A DNA stretch of 35,616 bases. Source: Acidobacteriota bacterium. GTDB taxonomy: Bacteria > Acidobacteriota > Vicinamibacteria > Marinacidobacterales > SMYC01. Location: positions 1 to 35,616 of the forward strand of contig SMYC01000042.1 in the NCBI GenBank assembly GCA_004356105.1, in the 5' to 3' direction. This document shows positions 1-9,483 of this stretch, in pieces. Each line of letters opens with the position of its first letter. Positions within the stretch are counted from its first letter, which is position 1. Made by a program: the position numbers and the translations under genes. The notes below the pieces were generated by a model, which was not told the DNA's origin, ran no database searches, and saw only the letters and a program-made list of their open reading frames with translations.

Positions 1-310
1 GGCGACGGTATAGAGGACGCCGTCGATGTAGCTCGGCGTCGAGCGTGACACGTAGAGAGGGTGCGGGCTGAAGTTGTCGCCCCGCCAGACCCACTGGATC
101 TCGAGGTCCTCGAAGTTGCTGGCATCGACCTGGTCCAGGGACGAGTAGCGGGTGCCCCAGGCATCGCCACTCTGGTAGCGCCACTCCCCCTCCGGACTGC
201 CTCGATCCTGGGCGATGGCCACGGCTGGTACGGCGACGAGGACGCCGAGCGCCAGGGTTAAAGAAACTTCGAGGGTTCTGCGCCGAAGGCGACTCGGGAC
301 TGTTCTCATC
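1..310 (-). CDS. PQQ-dependent dehydrogenase (quinoprotein), N-terminal part, runs off left edge
   Basis: About 103 codons of the 5' end are present and the gene continues beyond base 1. The N-terminus is basic (RLRRR), followed by a hydrophobic stretch (LTLALGVLVAVPAVAIA), which fits a Sec signal peptide cleaved near AIA-QD. The mature start has GEWRYQSGDAWGTRYSSLDQ and later LEIQWVWRG. This is the classic opening of PQQ-binding eight-bladed propeller alcohol/glucose dehydrogenases, which oxidise alcohols or sugars in the periplasm. Two ATGs are available (315 and 310). The one at 310 is preferred because GGAGGA lies 6 bases upstream of it and abuts the other. The substrate cannot be told from this part. 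Confidence 0.85.
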
Positions 311-315
311 TTCAT

Positions 316-748
316 TCCTCCCAGAGTTGTTAAGACAGTGGGTTTCAGAATTGCTCAAAGCCGGAGACGACGGAAAGGATAGGAAGTTTCAAAGCCTGGT
401 CGGGACGTTCCACTAGAATTTCTCCAGCTTGCGACGTGGCGTCACGTCATTCAGTACCGGCGACAATAGCAAAGGGTACGTAGTAAGACAAGGCGGTGAG
501 GCCGGGAGGTTCTTGGGCACGCATGTCTGGATGATTGGACGGGATCCGGGAGCGCGGACTTGACCAACATCGCCATCACCACGCACATCGCGGGGGCGCG
601 AGGATATTGGTCCATGCTGTCCTTGCTGTTCGGTGACGCATTACGCCGAAGTCGGGTTTACTTAAATAAATGCTAGCGGTAGGCCGCTTGTATCGAGGGA
701 ACATTATTGTCATACTTTGTGCACATTATTTGGATTAGTGTACAGCGT
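316..748. other. Intergenic region, no convincing gene
   Basis: This gap separates the divergent quinoprotein gene and the toxin-antitoxin pair. One short plus-strand frame (about 541-678, ending in TAG) reads like protein, for example DLTNIAITTHIAGARGYW, but it has no good start and I do not recognise it. It may be a gene remnant or chance. The right end carries the inverted repeat annotated separately. Confidence 0.5.
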
Positions 749-752
749 ATGA
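710..752. promoter_or_regulatory. Imperfect inverted repeat over the antitoxin start: candidate autoregulatory operator
   Basis: The left arm TCATACTTTGTGCAC (710-724) and right arm GTGTACAGCGTATGA (738-752) match as inverted copies at 12 of 15 positions with a 13-base spacer. The right arm covers the ATG at 749. Antitoxins with small DNA-binding N-termini commonly bind such sites in their own promoters, so autoregulation is a reasonable inference. A clear -35/-10 pair is not visible. Confidence 0.45.
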
Positions 753-1180
753 CAACCAAAGCTAAAGGCCTGCGCCTGCAATCGGCTCTAGAAGCCGAGA
801 TCGCTCGTGAAGCCGAGACCCGCGGAAAGTCCTGGTCCGCGATGGCAAACGAGCTCCTTACCGAGGCGATACGGCTTCGGAGAGTTCCCGGGATCGTTTT
901 CGTGGACGGGCCTTCCGGCCGCCGAGCCGCCCTCGCCAGCACGGGGTTGGATGTGTGGGAGGTCATCTCGGTGTGGCAGGAACTCAATGATGCGGAGAGC
1001 TATGGCGAGCTACGCGCGAACTTCGACTGGCTTTCGGAGGCGCAGCTTCGAACGGCGGTGGCGTATTACAAACGCTACCCGTCCGAGATCGACGCGCGCC
1101 TTGCTCGTGAACGTGAGTGGACTCCCGAGAAAGTGAGAAAGGAGCTTCCGTTCGCCGTGCGCGAGAGATCGCGACGATAG
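749..1180 (+). CDS. DUF433-family antitoxin (VapB-like)
   Basis: The protein has 143 residues. The N-terminal 45 residues (LRLQSALEAEIAREAETRGK, then SWSAMANELLTEAI) look like a ribbon-helix-helix-type DNA-binding segment. The remainder follows the DUF433 (COG2442) pattern: IVFVDGPSGRRAALASTGLD, then WEVI, then LSEAQLRTAVAYYKRYPSEI. DUF433 proteins are typical partners of DUF5615 PIN-like toxins, and exactly such a gene overlaps the 3' end here. The role would be to bind and neutralise the downstream nuclease and repress the operon. I start at ATG 749 rather than an upstream in-frame start because homologous sequence begins there. There is no strong ribosome-binding site, and the start lies inside an inverted repeat. 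Confidence 0.75.
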   Translation: MTTKAKGLRLQSALEAEIAREAETRGKSWSAMANELLTEAIRLRRVPGIVFVDGPSGRRAALASTGLDVWEVISVWQELNDAESYGELRANFDWLSEAQLRTAVAYYKRYPSEIDARLAREREWTPEKVRKELPFAVRERSRR

Positions 1181-1536
1181 CTACTCTGCGCTTCCTGCTC
1201 GACGAGGATGTCAATCCGGCGGTTGCGCACGCCAGTCGCGGTCTCCGCCTAGATGTGGTCAGCGTTCACGAGGTCGACCGCCGCGGCCAGAGCGACCAGG
1301 ACCAGCTCGAATTCGCTGTCGTAGAGGGACGGATTCTCGTCACTCGCAACCGAGACGATTTCATTCGGTTGACGGTAGCCTTCTACCAAGCAGGGAGGGC
1401 GCACTCTGGCCTCATCATCATTCCCCACACGCTTCCCAACAACGAGCCCGAGCGCATCGCGCACGCTTTGAAGAACTGGAGTGAAGGCCACTCGGAACAC
1501 GAGCTCGAGTACGGAATATTTTTTCTCGATAAGTGA
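1117..1536 (+). CDS. DUF5615 family PIN-like toxin nuclease
   Basis: Recognisable family sequence begins at LRFLLDEDVNPAVAH (from about 1186) and includes the acidic residues of the PIN-like fold: LLDEDV, DQDQLEFAVVEGRILVTRN and NRDDF. COG4634/DUF5615 proteins are predicted metal-dependent RNases and the toxin half of DUF433 pairs. The only standard in-frame start is GTG 1117, giving 139 residues of which the first 23 are not family-like. Family members usually begin MRFLLDE, which here would be CTG 1186 or ATA 1177. AAAGGAG at 1138-1144 is a good ribosome-binding site but has no usual start codon at the right distance in this frame. The gene overlaps the antitoxin end, so translation is probably coupled. 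Identity is fairly sure; the start is not. Confidence 0.72.
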   Translation: MDSRESEKGASVRRAREIATIATLRFLLDEDVNPAVAHASRGLRLDVVSVHEVDRRGQSDQDQLEFAVVEGRILVTRNRDDFIRLTVAFYQAGRAHSGLIIIPHTLPNNEPERIAHALKNWSEGHSEHELEYGIFFLDK

Positions 1537-1591
1537 GGTGGCTCAGCGTCGGGATGCTAGAGTCGGCACGTCTATACAGGAGCTCGCGACG

Positions 1592-3565
1592 ATGCACGTT
1601 CGAACGATACTGATGAGTTGCCTTTTGGCCGGAGCTCTCGCCCAGAGCTCTCCCCTTCCAATCGACGCCCTGGCTCGAACGGTCTGGATCGAGGAGTTCG
1701 ACATCTCTCCCGATGGCAAGCTCATCGCTTTCAAATCCGCGAAGGCGGGCACCTATGACATCTGGACCGTGCCGACCGCGGGCGGCGCGCCGACACAGCT
1801 GACCCGGATGCCGGGCCGGGAGATGAACCCGCACTTCAGCCCGGACGGTAGCCACATCGTGTTCGAGGCGGATTTCGGCGGCACGAATGTCCGCGACCTC
1901 TATCTCGTCCCGACCGGCGGGGGGGAGCCTCAGCGGCTCACCGACCATCCTCTCGACGACCGCGACCCGTCCTGGTCACCGGACGGCGCGCTCTATTTCA
2001 CGACACAGATGTTCTGGGATCGTTCTTTGGTGGTAATGGACGTGTCGACCCGCGAGATCCAGCGCGTGGGTCCCGGAGGCGGCACCGTGTCGCCGGACGG
2101 AAAGATGGTCGTGTTCACCGCAAACCGAAAACCAAAGGACGACGATCAAAGCAATCGCGATATTTACGTGATGTCGGCAAGCGGCGGCGAGGCGCGTTTG
2201 CTCACACCTGACACGTTCGATGCGCTCGACGCCGCACCCGTCTGGTCTCCCGACAGCCGCAAGGTCGCGTTCATCTCCGACCGCAATGGGTGGAACAATC
2301 TCGGCGTCATCGACGTCGTCACGGGCGAGACGCATATGCTGCTCGAAGAGCCCGTCGAGCACAGCGAGCCGCGTTGGTCCCCGGACGGAAAGTGGATCTC
2401 TTTCACGAAGAACCTCGACTATCACTACCACCTCTTTCGCATCCCGGCGGACGGCGGCGCGGCAGACAGAATCACGACCATGGACGGGGTCAATGGCGGG
2501 TCCTCGGCGACCGGTCAGACGCGTGGGAATCATCGGTGGCATCCCAACGGCCGTGAGATCGTCACGACGCATTCCGATCCAAGCAGGACGGGAGACTTGT
2601 GGATCCTGCCCGCCGCGGGCGGAGCGGCACGACAAATTACGAACCATCAGGCAGAAGCCTTGAGGGATCCCGAGCTCTTCGTCTGGCCCGAGCTCATGGA
2701 ATATCGAAGCTTCGACGGCCTCGAAGTCGCCGGCCTCGTGTACAAACCCAAAGGCAGCCATGCGGGCGACGAGTTACCGGCGCTTTTTTTCTTCCGCGCC
2801 AACTCGAACGGGCAGCATCCGGTTCAGTGGCACCCCTACGTTCAATATTTCGTGAGCCGCGGCTATCTCGTCTTCGCGCCGAACTTTCGCGGCAGCACGG
2901 GCCGAGGCAAAGCCTATCGCCAAGCCGTGCACACCCATGGCGGCGACCACGATTTGCGCGACGCTTTTCTCGGCATGGACCGGCTCGCCGCGGATGGGTG
3001 GGTCGATCCCGATCGGGTGGGTGCTTTCGGCGGATCGACGGGCGGATTTTTCACCACGAGCGCAGTCACCAAAGACCCCGAGCGTTTCAAAGCCGGCGTC
3101 GTATGGTACGGCTCGACGGATCTCGTCACCCTCTCCACTTACGGCAGCATGGAGGGCTGGAACCGCTATCTCATCGGCAAGACGCCGCTCGAGAACCCCG
3201 AGAATTACTACAGCCGCTCGATCATCTATCACGCCGCACGCGTCACGACACCGCTCTTGTTCTTGTACGCGCAAGGCGACGCGGCGGCCCGATTCCAGCA
3301 GATCGAGCAATACGGCGTGCAAGCGCTCATCCACGGCAACTGGTTCGACTGGGTCGTCTACGGCGCTGAGCCGCACGGCTGGTACCACTGGCGCCCAGAC
3401 TCGGTGGAGAAATCGCTCATCGCGATGGACCAGATGTTCGACACCTTCATCCTCGGCAACGAGCACGACGTCAAGGCGACCGCCCGTTCGCAGCGCGAGG
3501 GGGTAGAGCTGCGGCGCAATCCCACGATCGATTTGTGGAACTCGCTCGTAAACGGGCGCCGGTGA
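1592..3565 (+). CDS. S9 family serine peptidase (prolyl oligopeptidase/DPP-like) with TolB-type propeller
   Basis: The protein has 657 residues. A signal peptide (MHVRTILMSCLLAGALAQSS) predicts export. Residues about 25-390 carry repeated propeller motifs typical of WD40/TolB-like blades (ISPDGKLIAF, FSPDGSHIVF, WSPDGALYFT, WSPDSRKVAF, WSPDGKWISF). The C-terminal alpha/beta hydrolase has the nucleophile in GGSTGG (Ser482), a likely acid at YAQGDAA (Asp563) and His595 in EPHGWYHW, a full Ser-Asp-His triad in the expected order. Such enzymes cleave peptides after entry through the propeller. The start at 1592 is chosen for AGGAG nine bases upstream and the signal peptide; earlier in-frame starts overlap the toxin gene. 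It converges tail to tail with the next gene with one base between. Confidence 0.9.
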   Translation: MHVRTILMSCLLAGALAQSSPLPIDALARTVWIEEFDISPDGKLIAFKSAKAGTYDIWTVPTAGGAPTQLTRMPGREMNPHFSPDGSHIVFEADFGGTNVRDLYLVPTGGGEPQRLTDHPLDDRDPSWSPDGALYFTTQMFWDRSLVVMDVSTREIQRVGPGGGTVSPDGKMVVFTANRKPKDDDQSNRDIYVMSASGGEARLLTPDTFDALDAAPVWSPDSRKVAFISDRNGWNNLGVIDVVTGETHMLLEEPVEHSEPRWSPDGKWISFTKNLDYHYHLFRIPADGGAADRITTMDGVNGGSSATGQTRGNHRWHPNGREIVTTHSDPSRTGDLWILPAAGGAARQITNHQAEALRDPELFVWPELMEYRSFDGLEVAGLVYKPKGSHAGDELPALFFFRANSNGQHPVQWHPYVQYFVSRGYLVFAPNFRGSTGRGKAYRQAVHTHGGDHDLRDAFLGMDRLAADGWVDPDRVGAFGGSTGGFFTTSAVTKDPERFKAGVVWYGSTDLVTLSTYGSMEGWNRYLIGKTPLENPENYYSRSIIYHAARVTTPLLFLYAQGDAAARFQQIEQYGVQALIHGNWFDWVVYGAEPHGWYHWRPDSVEKSLIAMDQMFDTFILGNEHDVKATARSQREGVELRRNPTIDLWNSLVNGRR

Positions 3566-3566
3566 C

Positions 3567-4739
<1,173 letters not shown>

Positions 4740-4753
4740 CTACCATCCCCCGC

Positions 4754-5875
4754 ATGACCCAAGAGAAGCTTTGCGTCGCCGTCCTCGGGGCTGGGAAATG
4801 GGCCGAATTCGCCCATATTCCGGGCTGGCTCCGTGACCCGCGTGCGGAAGTCGTCGTGCTCGCGGACGTAGAGGCGCAGCGCGCCGAAGCGCTCGCATCC
4901 GGCTTTGCGATCCCCGAAACGACCAACGATTGGCAAGCGGCCATCTCGCGCGCCGACGTCGACGTCGTGGATATCGTAACGCCCTCGCATACCCATCACG
5001 AGCTCGCGCGCGCGGCACTCGAGTCGGGCAAACACGTTCTATGCGAAAAGCCCGTGGCCTACGATTTTCGCGAAACGCTCGAAGCCGCTGCGCTCGCCAA
5101 AAAAAGGAGTCTCAAGACCAAGCTCGGCTTCACTTTTCGCTACAGCCCCGGTATCCAATACGCCAAGTCGCTCATCGACGAGGGCTTCGTCGGACGCCCC
5201 TATTTCTTCAACGGCTACGAGCAGAACTCGCAATGGCTCGACCCGGACGAGCCGCTCCGCCAGGCGCAGATCGAATCGGACACCAAGACGATCCAAACCC
5301 AGTCGCTCGAGGGCTACGGCGCCCCCATCATCGATATCGGACATTGGTGGGTCGGCTGCGACTTGACGCGAGTCACGGGCATCATGCAGAACTTCATCCC
5401 CGAGCGACGGGTGCGCGGCTTCGAAGGCCGGCGCCGCATGAACATCGACGACGGCGATGTGTTCATCGGCGAGTATACGAACGGCACCCTCACCTCGATC
5501 CAATCGAGCTTCGTCACGATTGGGAACTATCCCGGCGTCGAAGCGCGGATCTACGGTGAGAAGGGCGCCATCATCTGCCGGCTCGTCGAAGAGTTTGGCG
5601 TCGCCGAGACCATCCGCATCGCGACGCCGGACGACGTGGAGTTCAAAGAGCAGACGATCCCCGAACGCTTCTACCCTGCCGCGGGGCATGCGCGGGAATC
5701 GTGGCGCAGCCTCTTCTACGCCAATCTCATCAAAGACTTCATCGATGAGATCCAGGACGAAGGCGAGCGCAATCAAGGAAACTTCGTCGACGGCGCTTGG
5801 GTGCAAGAGACGATTAACGCTGTCGAGATCGCCCATCACGAGAAACGCTGGGTATCGCTCCCGCTGCCGCGATGA
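4754..5875 (+). CDS. Gfo/Idh/MocA family NAD(P)-dependent oxidoreductase
   Basis: The protein has 373 residues. The N-terminal Rossmann domain has VAVLGAGKWAEFAH, an acidic residue after the second strand (VVVLADVE) and VDVVDIVTPSHTHHELA. It is followed by the family's EKP motif (CEKPVAYDF, Glu98-Lys99-Pro100). The C-terminal alpha/beta domain includes a central GAPIIDIGHWWVG, where the D-x-x-H arrangement is the usual catalytic pair. These enzymes oxidise or reduce sugars, inositols and related compounds; the substrate is not evident. The stop overlaps the next start by four bases (ATGA), so the two genes are translationally coupled and probably act on related compounds. Confidence 0.9.
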   Translation: MTQEKLCVAVLGAGKWAEFAHIPGWLRDPRAEVVVLADVEAQRAEALASGFAIPETTNDWQAAISRADVDVVDIVTPSHTHHELARAALESGKHVLCEKPVAYDFRETLEAAALAKKRSLKTKLGFTFRYSPGIQYAKSLIDEGFVGRPYFFNGYEQNSQWLDPDEPLRQAQIESDTKTIQTQSLEGYGAPIIDIGHWWVGCDLTRVTGIMQNFIPERRVRGFEGRRRMNIDDGDVFIGEYTNGTLTSIQSSFVTIGNYPGVEARIYGEKGAIICRLVEEFGVAETIRIATPDDVEFKEQTIPERFYPAAGHARESWRSLFYANLIKDFIDEIQDEGERNQGNFVDGAWVQETINAVEIAHHEKRWVSLPLPR

Positions 5876-7500
5876 CCGACGCGCCGCACTTCGAAGCCTG
5901 GCTCGATCGTTTCTTCGACGTCTTCTATCGGGACCATCCTGTCACGGCGACGTTCATCGGGCACCACGCATATGACAGCGAGCTCGCCGGAGATCCCGTG
6001 GCCGCGCTCGACGATGTGCGTTCGCTTCGCGGCACGCTCGACGAGCTTCCAGAAGAAACGCTCGAGGCCGCTTCGTCTGTCGACCGGAGGCTCGCGCGCG
6101 GTTTCCTCGCGACCGAGCAGTGGGAGCTCGAAGCAAAACGTTGCCTCGGTAACCCCGCTTGGTACACGGGGGAGGCCATCTTCGGCGCCTTTGCTCTTTT
6201 GCTCCGCGACTTCGCCCCTATCGAAGAGCGCCTTCAGAATCTGCGCGCCCGACTCGCGGCCGTTCCGGCATTCTTGGAGCAGGCTTCGGCCGAGGTGCGA
6301 GCCTCTCCCAAGTCGTGGGCGGAGCGCGCGATGAACGAGTGCGACGGAGCGCTCGCGTTTCTAGAGTCCGGGTGGGAATACGTCGACCATGCATCCGAGC
6401 TCGACGAGGACGCCGCGCGTGCGGCGGAAGCGTTCAGGGCCTATCGCGCCCACCTCGAATCTCTTCGTGAATCGAACGACGCGGCCTGCGGCGAGGAGGC
6501 GTTCGCGCGACTCTTGCGCGACGGGCACCATCTCGACGTCGACGCCGAAGACATCCTCGAAGTGGCAACCAACGAGATCGCACGGTGCGAGAAAGCCCTC
6601 GCGACCGAGGGCGATTGGCGGGCGAAGCTCGACGGGCTCGCCGAGATCCATCCGCCGCGCGCTTACTACTACAAACGCTTTCGCGAGCTATGGGAACAAA
6701 GCCGCGCGCTCGCCGAAGATCGAAAGCTCGTCACTTGGCCCGACTATCCTGTCGATTACGTCCCGCGGCCGGCATGGGCGCGCGACGCTGCCCACAGGCT
6801 CTACTTTCTTTTCTACCGCTCGCCCGCGCCGTTCGACCGCGCACCCATCGTCGATTACCTCCTGACACCCCTCGCGGACGATCTCTCCGATGAAGCAGCG
6901 GAGGACTTCCTTCGCGCGACGAATGACAGCGTCATCAAGCTCAATCACGTCGTCCATCACGGCGGCATCGGCCACCACATCCAGAACTGGCATGCGCAGC
7001 GCGCGGCGTCGCGCATCGGGCAAATAGCCGCGGTGGACGGCGCCTCCCGCATCGCCATGCTCTGCGGCGGAACGATGGCGGAAGGCTGGGCTTGCTACGC
7101 AACCGACCTGATGGACGAGGCTGGCTTTCTCACGCCGCTCGAGAGCTTCTCGCAGCACCATGCCCATTTGCGGATGGCGGCGCGCGCCGTTGTGGATATC
7201 CGCCTTCACCGCGGCGAGATGAGCTTCGAGCAAGCCGAGCGGTTCTACGTCGACACCACCAACATGTCACCGGGCGCCGCGCGCGGCGAAGTGACGAGAA
7301 ACGGCATGTTCCCTGGCGCCGCGCTCATATATCTCGTAGGTGCCAACGGCATTCACGCATTGCGACGCGAGCTGACCGAGACGCTCGGGTCTCGATTCGA
7401 TCTACGAGCATTTCACGATCGCTTCTTGTCACACGGCTCGATCCCGGTGAGCTTGATTCGCGAGGCGATGCTAATGGATCCGACGGCGTACTCGAAGTAG
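5872..7500 (+). CDS. DUF885 family protein (putative metal-dependent hydrolase)
   Basis: The protein has 542 residues, matching the usual DUF885 length, without an obvious signal peptide. The opening FDVFYRDHPVTATFIGHHAY is typical of the family (a short segment, then ...P..AT..G.H.YD). The putative metal site is HHGGIGHHIQ (His362-His369), and a second conserved motif GTMAEGWACYA carries Glu404. In the usual family motif, HExxPGHHxQ, the second residue is Glu; here it is His363, and Pro is Ile. Either a subfamily uses another base or activity is altered. It overlaps the upstream oxidoreductase by four bases. The family's natural substrates are not well established, so no reaction is given. 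Confidence 0.85.
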   Translation: MTDAPHFEAWLDRFFDVFYRDHPVTATFIGHHAYDSELAGDPVAALDDVRSLRGTLDELPEETLEAASSVDRRLARGFLATEQWELEAKRCLGNPAWYTGEAIFGAFALLLRDFAPIEERLQNLRARLAAVPAFLEQASAEVRASPKSWAERAMNECDGALAFLESGWEYVDHASELDEDAARAAEAFRAYRAHLESLRESNDAACGEEAFARLLRDGHHLDVDAEDILEVATNEIARCEKALATEGDWRAKLDGLAEIHPPRAYYYKRFRELWEQSRALAEDRKLVTWPDYPVDYVPRPAWARDAAHRLYFLFYRSPAPFDRAPIVDYLLTPLADDLSDEAAEDFLRATNDSVIKLNHVVHHGGIGHHIQNWHAQRAASRIGQIAAVDGASRIAMLCGGTMAEGWACYATDLMDEAGFLTPLESFSQHHAHLRMAARAVVDIRLHRGEMSFEQAERFYVDTTNMSPGAARGEVTRNGMFPGAALIYLVGANGIHALRRELTETLGSRFDLRAFHDRFLSHGSIPVSLIREAMLMDPTAYSK

Positions 7501-7545
7501 AAAGTAGCGAGGCGCTAAAGACAAGATTTAGGGGGTGAGAGCAGC

Positions 7546-7947
7546 CTAGCCTTCCTGCAATCTAAATATTTCCCGACGGATCTGTACGCGGATTCTAGAG
7601 TTCATGCCAAGCACACTGGCGGTTGTCCGCCCAATCGCCGTAAACCCCACGACCTCCCCGTTTGTATCAAGTCGGAAATGCTCGTGCCAAGAATCATTGC
7701 GAGGGTGGAACCATCGAGTCAACTCGCCAGTGTCCGGATCCATGCCGGACAGGTTCGGACCCTTCTTGCCGTTGCAGAAGTGGTATGCAAGCGCCAGATT
7801 ATCTTGAGAGTCTGAACCGTCGTGCTGCTTGGCAACAATGTGCTCGATATGAAAAGTGCTGTCAGGATAGTAGCGTTGGTGGATTTTGCAATACTCACAG
7901 AGGTCAGCGGCGCGTTCGCGAACGAAACTCCTAGTTTCGTCAGTCAT
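7546..7947 (-). CDS. HNH endonuclease
   Basis: The protein has 133 residues. It shows the compact free-standing HNH pattern: a zinc-knuckle pair LCEYC near residue 20, FHIEHIVAKQHDGSDSQDN as the core (E-H-I with a following Asn), then HFCNGKKGPNLSG with the second zinc ligand. The C-terminal part (ELTRWFHPRNDSWHEHFRL) is characteristic of small environmental HNH proteins of this type. It would nick or cut DNA in the cytoplasm, but no restriction partner or phage gene is adjacent. A decayed gene of the same family lies at 27091-27355, where a small partner protein precedes it; no such partner precedes this copy. Confidence 0.85.
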   Translation of the reverse strand: MTDETRSFVRERAADLCEYCKIHQRYYPDSTFHIEHIVAKQHDGSDSQDNLALAYHFCNGKKGPNLSGMDPDTGELTRWFHPRNDSWHEHFRLDTNGEVVGFTAIGRTTASVLGMNSRIRVQIRREIFRLQEG

Positions 7948-8033
7948 TTATGGGCAGAAGCACGCGCACGAGCCTTTTGTCCGAAAAAAGCTGTCAAGCC
8001 AAAAGTCTTTTTTTAGCGCACGTGGTCGGCGCA

Positions 8034-8051
8034 ACTTGGTCTGGACCAAGT
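8034..8051. repeat. Perfect 18-base inverted repeat
   Basis: ACTTGGTC and GACCAAGT are exact inverted arms with a TG centre, downstream of the DCC gene end and upstream of the HNH start. No T-run follows the stem on either strand at terminator distance, so it is more likely an operator or a plain hairpin than a canonical terminator. Confidence 0.55.
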
Positions 8052-8081
8052 AGTACTTGATCCCCAAGGCCACGGTCACGG

Positions 8082-8495
8082 TCACGGCAGAAAGCGCTCG
8101 TTCGTGCCCGCCTCGGGGAGCCGGCACGCATCGTACTTGCCGAACCAGCGGTATCGGCGCCGCGCGATGAAATCGTAGACCGCGTTTCGGATCGGCCGCG
8201 GTACCAAACGAAGCCACGCCACCAACCGCCACACGCCTCCGAGATCGCGCAAAATCTCGAAAGCCGCGTCCGAGCGCTCGTAGAGCTCTTCGCTCTCCGT
8301 ACCCATTCCTCTGACGTAGAGAATGGTCGACAAGGTTCCGTCCGCCCCCGGATGACGCGCGAGAACGGCGCGCGCCGTCTCACCTTGAAGCTGCGCATAA
8401 GCGAGCTTCCCTTCCGGGTCCCGTGCGAGAAGAAAGCGCACCGAGCTGTCGCAGAGCGCGCACACACCGTCGAAAAGCACGACGTCTCTAGCCAT
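8082..8495 (-). CDS. DCC-family thiol-disulfide oxidoreductase (DUF393)
   Basis: The protein has 137 residues. It begins VVLFDGVCALCDSSVRFLLA, the DxxCxxC signature that names the DCC family. Typical following features are LAYAQLQG, TILYVRG, and a C-terminal PRPIRNAVYDFIARRRYRWF stretch. These are thioredoxin-fold-like proteins thought to perform thiol-disulfide exchange; partners are unknown. The ATG at 8495 is chosen; a TTG nine bases earlier is also in frame. It lies 14 bases after the NTF2-like gene on the same strand, so they probably share a transcript. Confidence 0.88.
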   Translation of the reverse strand: MARDVVLFDGVCALCDSSVRFLLARDPEGKLAYAQLQGETARAVLARHPGADGTLSTILYVRGMGTESEELYERSDAAFEILRDLGGVWRLVAWLRLVPRPIRNAVYDFIARRRYRWFGKYDACRLPEAGTNERFLP

Positions 8496-8509
8496 GGTGC
8501 TCAACCGCT

Positions 8510-8962
8510 CTAGTAACCAGCCTGATCGATGCGAGCGATCTTCCAGCCGTCCGCCTCGCGCCGCATCGTGGCGACGACTTTGTCGGGCTGGAACGGGGTT
8601 CCCACGACGATGTAGCGTTGCTCCCCCTTGATCGCGACGACGATGAGATCGAAGCGCACGGTGGCCTCGGCATCATCGACCTCGACCTTGGCCGACTGGA
8701 TCGTCACCTTGAGACGGTCCACCCGCTCGAAAGCGGTCGCGAAGCTCGTTTCGAGCGCTGCGCGATCGAGGTGCCGATAGTCCGAATAATAGAAAGTCAG
8801 AAAAGACACGAAGCCTGCCGCATCGGCGGCGGCCGCGGCGGCGGCGGCCGCGTTCAAGGTCCCCTTTACTCGCGCTTCTGGCGACAGGTACCACTCCCAC
8901 GAGAAAAAGCCGATGACAAGCACCGCCGTGAAGGCCACGATAGCCCATCCGTTTTTACCCAT
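8510..8962 (-). CDS. Membrane-anchored NTF2-like (DUF4440-type) protein
   Basis: The protein has 150 residues. One N-terminal hydrophobic segment (WAIVAFTAVLVIGFFSW) serves as an anchor or uncleaved signal. It is followed by a nearly pure alanine run (about nine Ala near residues 38-46) encoded by a GC-only repetitive tract. The rest has the cone-like NTF2 pattern: a helix (DAAGFVSFLTFYYSDYRHLD), then strands ending with ATMRREADGWKIARIDQAG, the usual end of SnoaL/DUF4440-like domains. The function is probably ligand binding rather than catalysis. ATG 8962 is chosen over the upstream TTG because the anchor starts right after it. It diverges from the Nudix gene, leaving only 17 bases between starts. 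Confidence 0.7.
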   Translation of the reverse strand: MGKNGWAIVAFTAVLVIGFFSWEWYLSPEARVKGTLNAAAAAAAAADAAGFVSFLTFYYSDYRHLDRAALETSFATAFERVDRLKVTIQSAKVEVDDAEATVRFDLIVVAIKGEQRYIVVGTPFQPDKVVATMRREADGWKIARIDQAGY

Positions 8963-8979
8963 GACACGATTGTGCCACA

Positions 8980-9483
8980 ATGAAAGAACACTTGAAAAAA
9001 CTTCACGACATCGACTGGGCGTCGTGGACGGCGAAGGATCGTGCGACGTTGGTCTTCGTCGTCAAGGACGCTCAGATACTCCTCATTCGCAAGAAACGTG
9101 GGCTGGGAGCCGGTAAGATCAACGCCCCGGGCGGCCGTATCGAGCCCGGTGAATCTCCCGTCGAGTGCGCGGTCCGCGAGGCTCAGGAGGAGCTCCACAT
9201 CACGCCTGTAGCACCCGTTTATCGCGGCGAGAACTTGTTCCAGTTCGTCGACGGCTATTCCATACACGTGCACGTTTTTTGGTCCGGTGATTTTGAAGGC
9301 GAGCCCACCGAGACCGATGAAGCCATTCCGGTTTGGGTGCCCGTCGACGCGATTCCCTACGAAGAGATGTGGGAAGACGACTATCTGTGGGTCCCTTTGG
9401 TGCTTAGCGGCACGCGTTTCTTAGGACGCTACCTTTTCGACGACGACGTCATGCTCGACCACAAGCTAGAGGTACTAAGTTGA
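8980..9483 (+). CDS. Nudix hydrolase, MTH1-like 8-oxo-dGTP diphosphatase
   Basis: The protein has 167 residues. The Nudix box GGRIEPGESPVECAVREAQE, continuing ELHI, matches GX5EX7REUXEEXGU except that His replaces the last Gly. The C-terminal IPYEEMWEDDYLWVPLVLSG resembles human MTH1 (IPFdeMW.DD..WFPL.L.G), whose tandem Asp and Trp read oxidised purines. The likely role is therefore removal of 8-oxo-dGTP and similar damaged nucleotides in the cytoplasm. The match to MTH1 is from memory. The stop overlaps the next ATG (TGATG), so it is coupled to the barrel gene, although no functional link is obvious. Confidence 0.9.
   Translation: MKEHLKKLHDIDWASWTAKDRATLVFVVKDAQILLIRKKRGLGAGKINAPGGRIEPGESPVECAVREAQEELHITPVAPVYRGENLFQFVDGYSIHVHVFWSGDFEGEPTETDEAIPVWVPVDAIPYEEMWEDDYLWVPLVLSGTRFLGRYLFDDDVMLDHKLEVLS

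Noticed and set aside
8820-8860. GC-only repetitive tract as an independent repeat element
   Set aside because: It simply encodes an alanine run within the NTF2-like protein.
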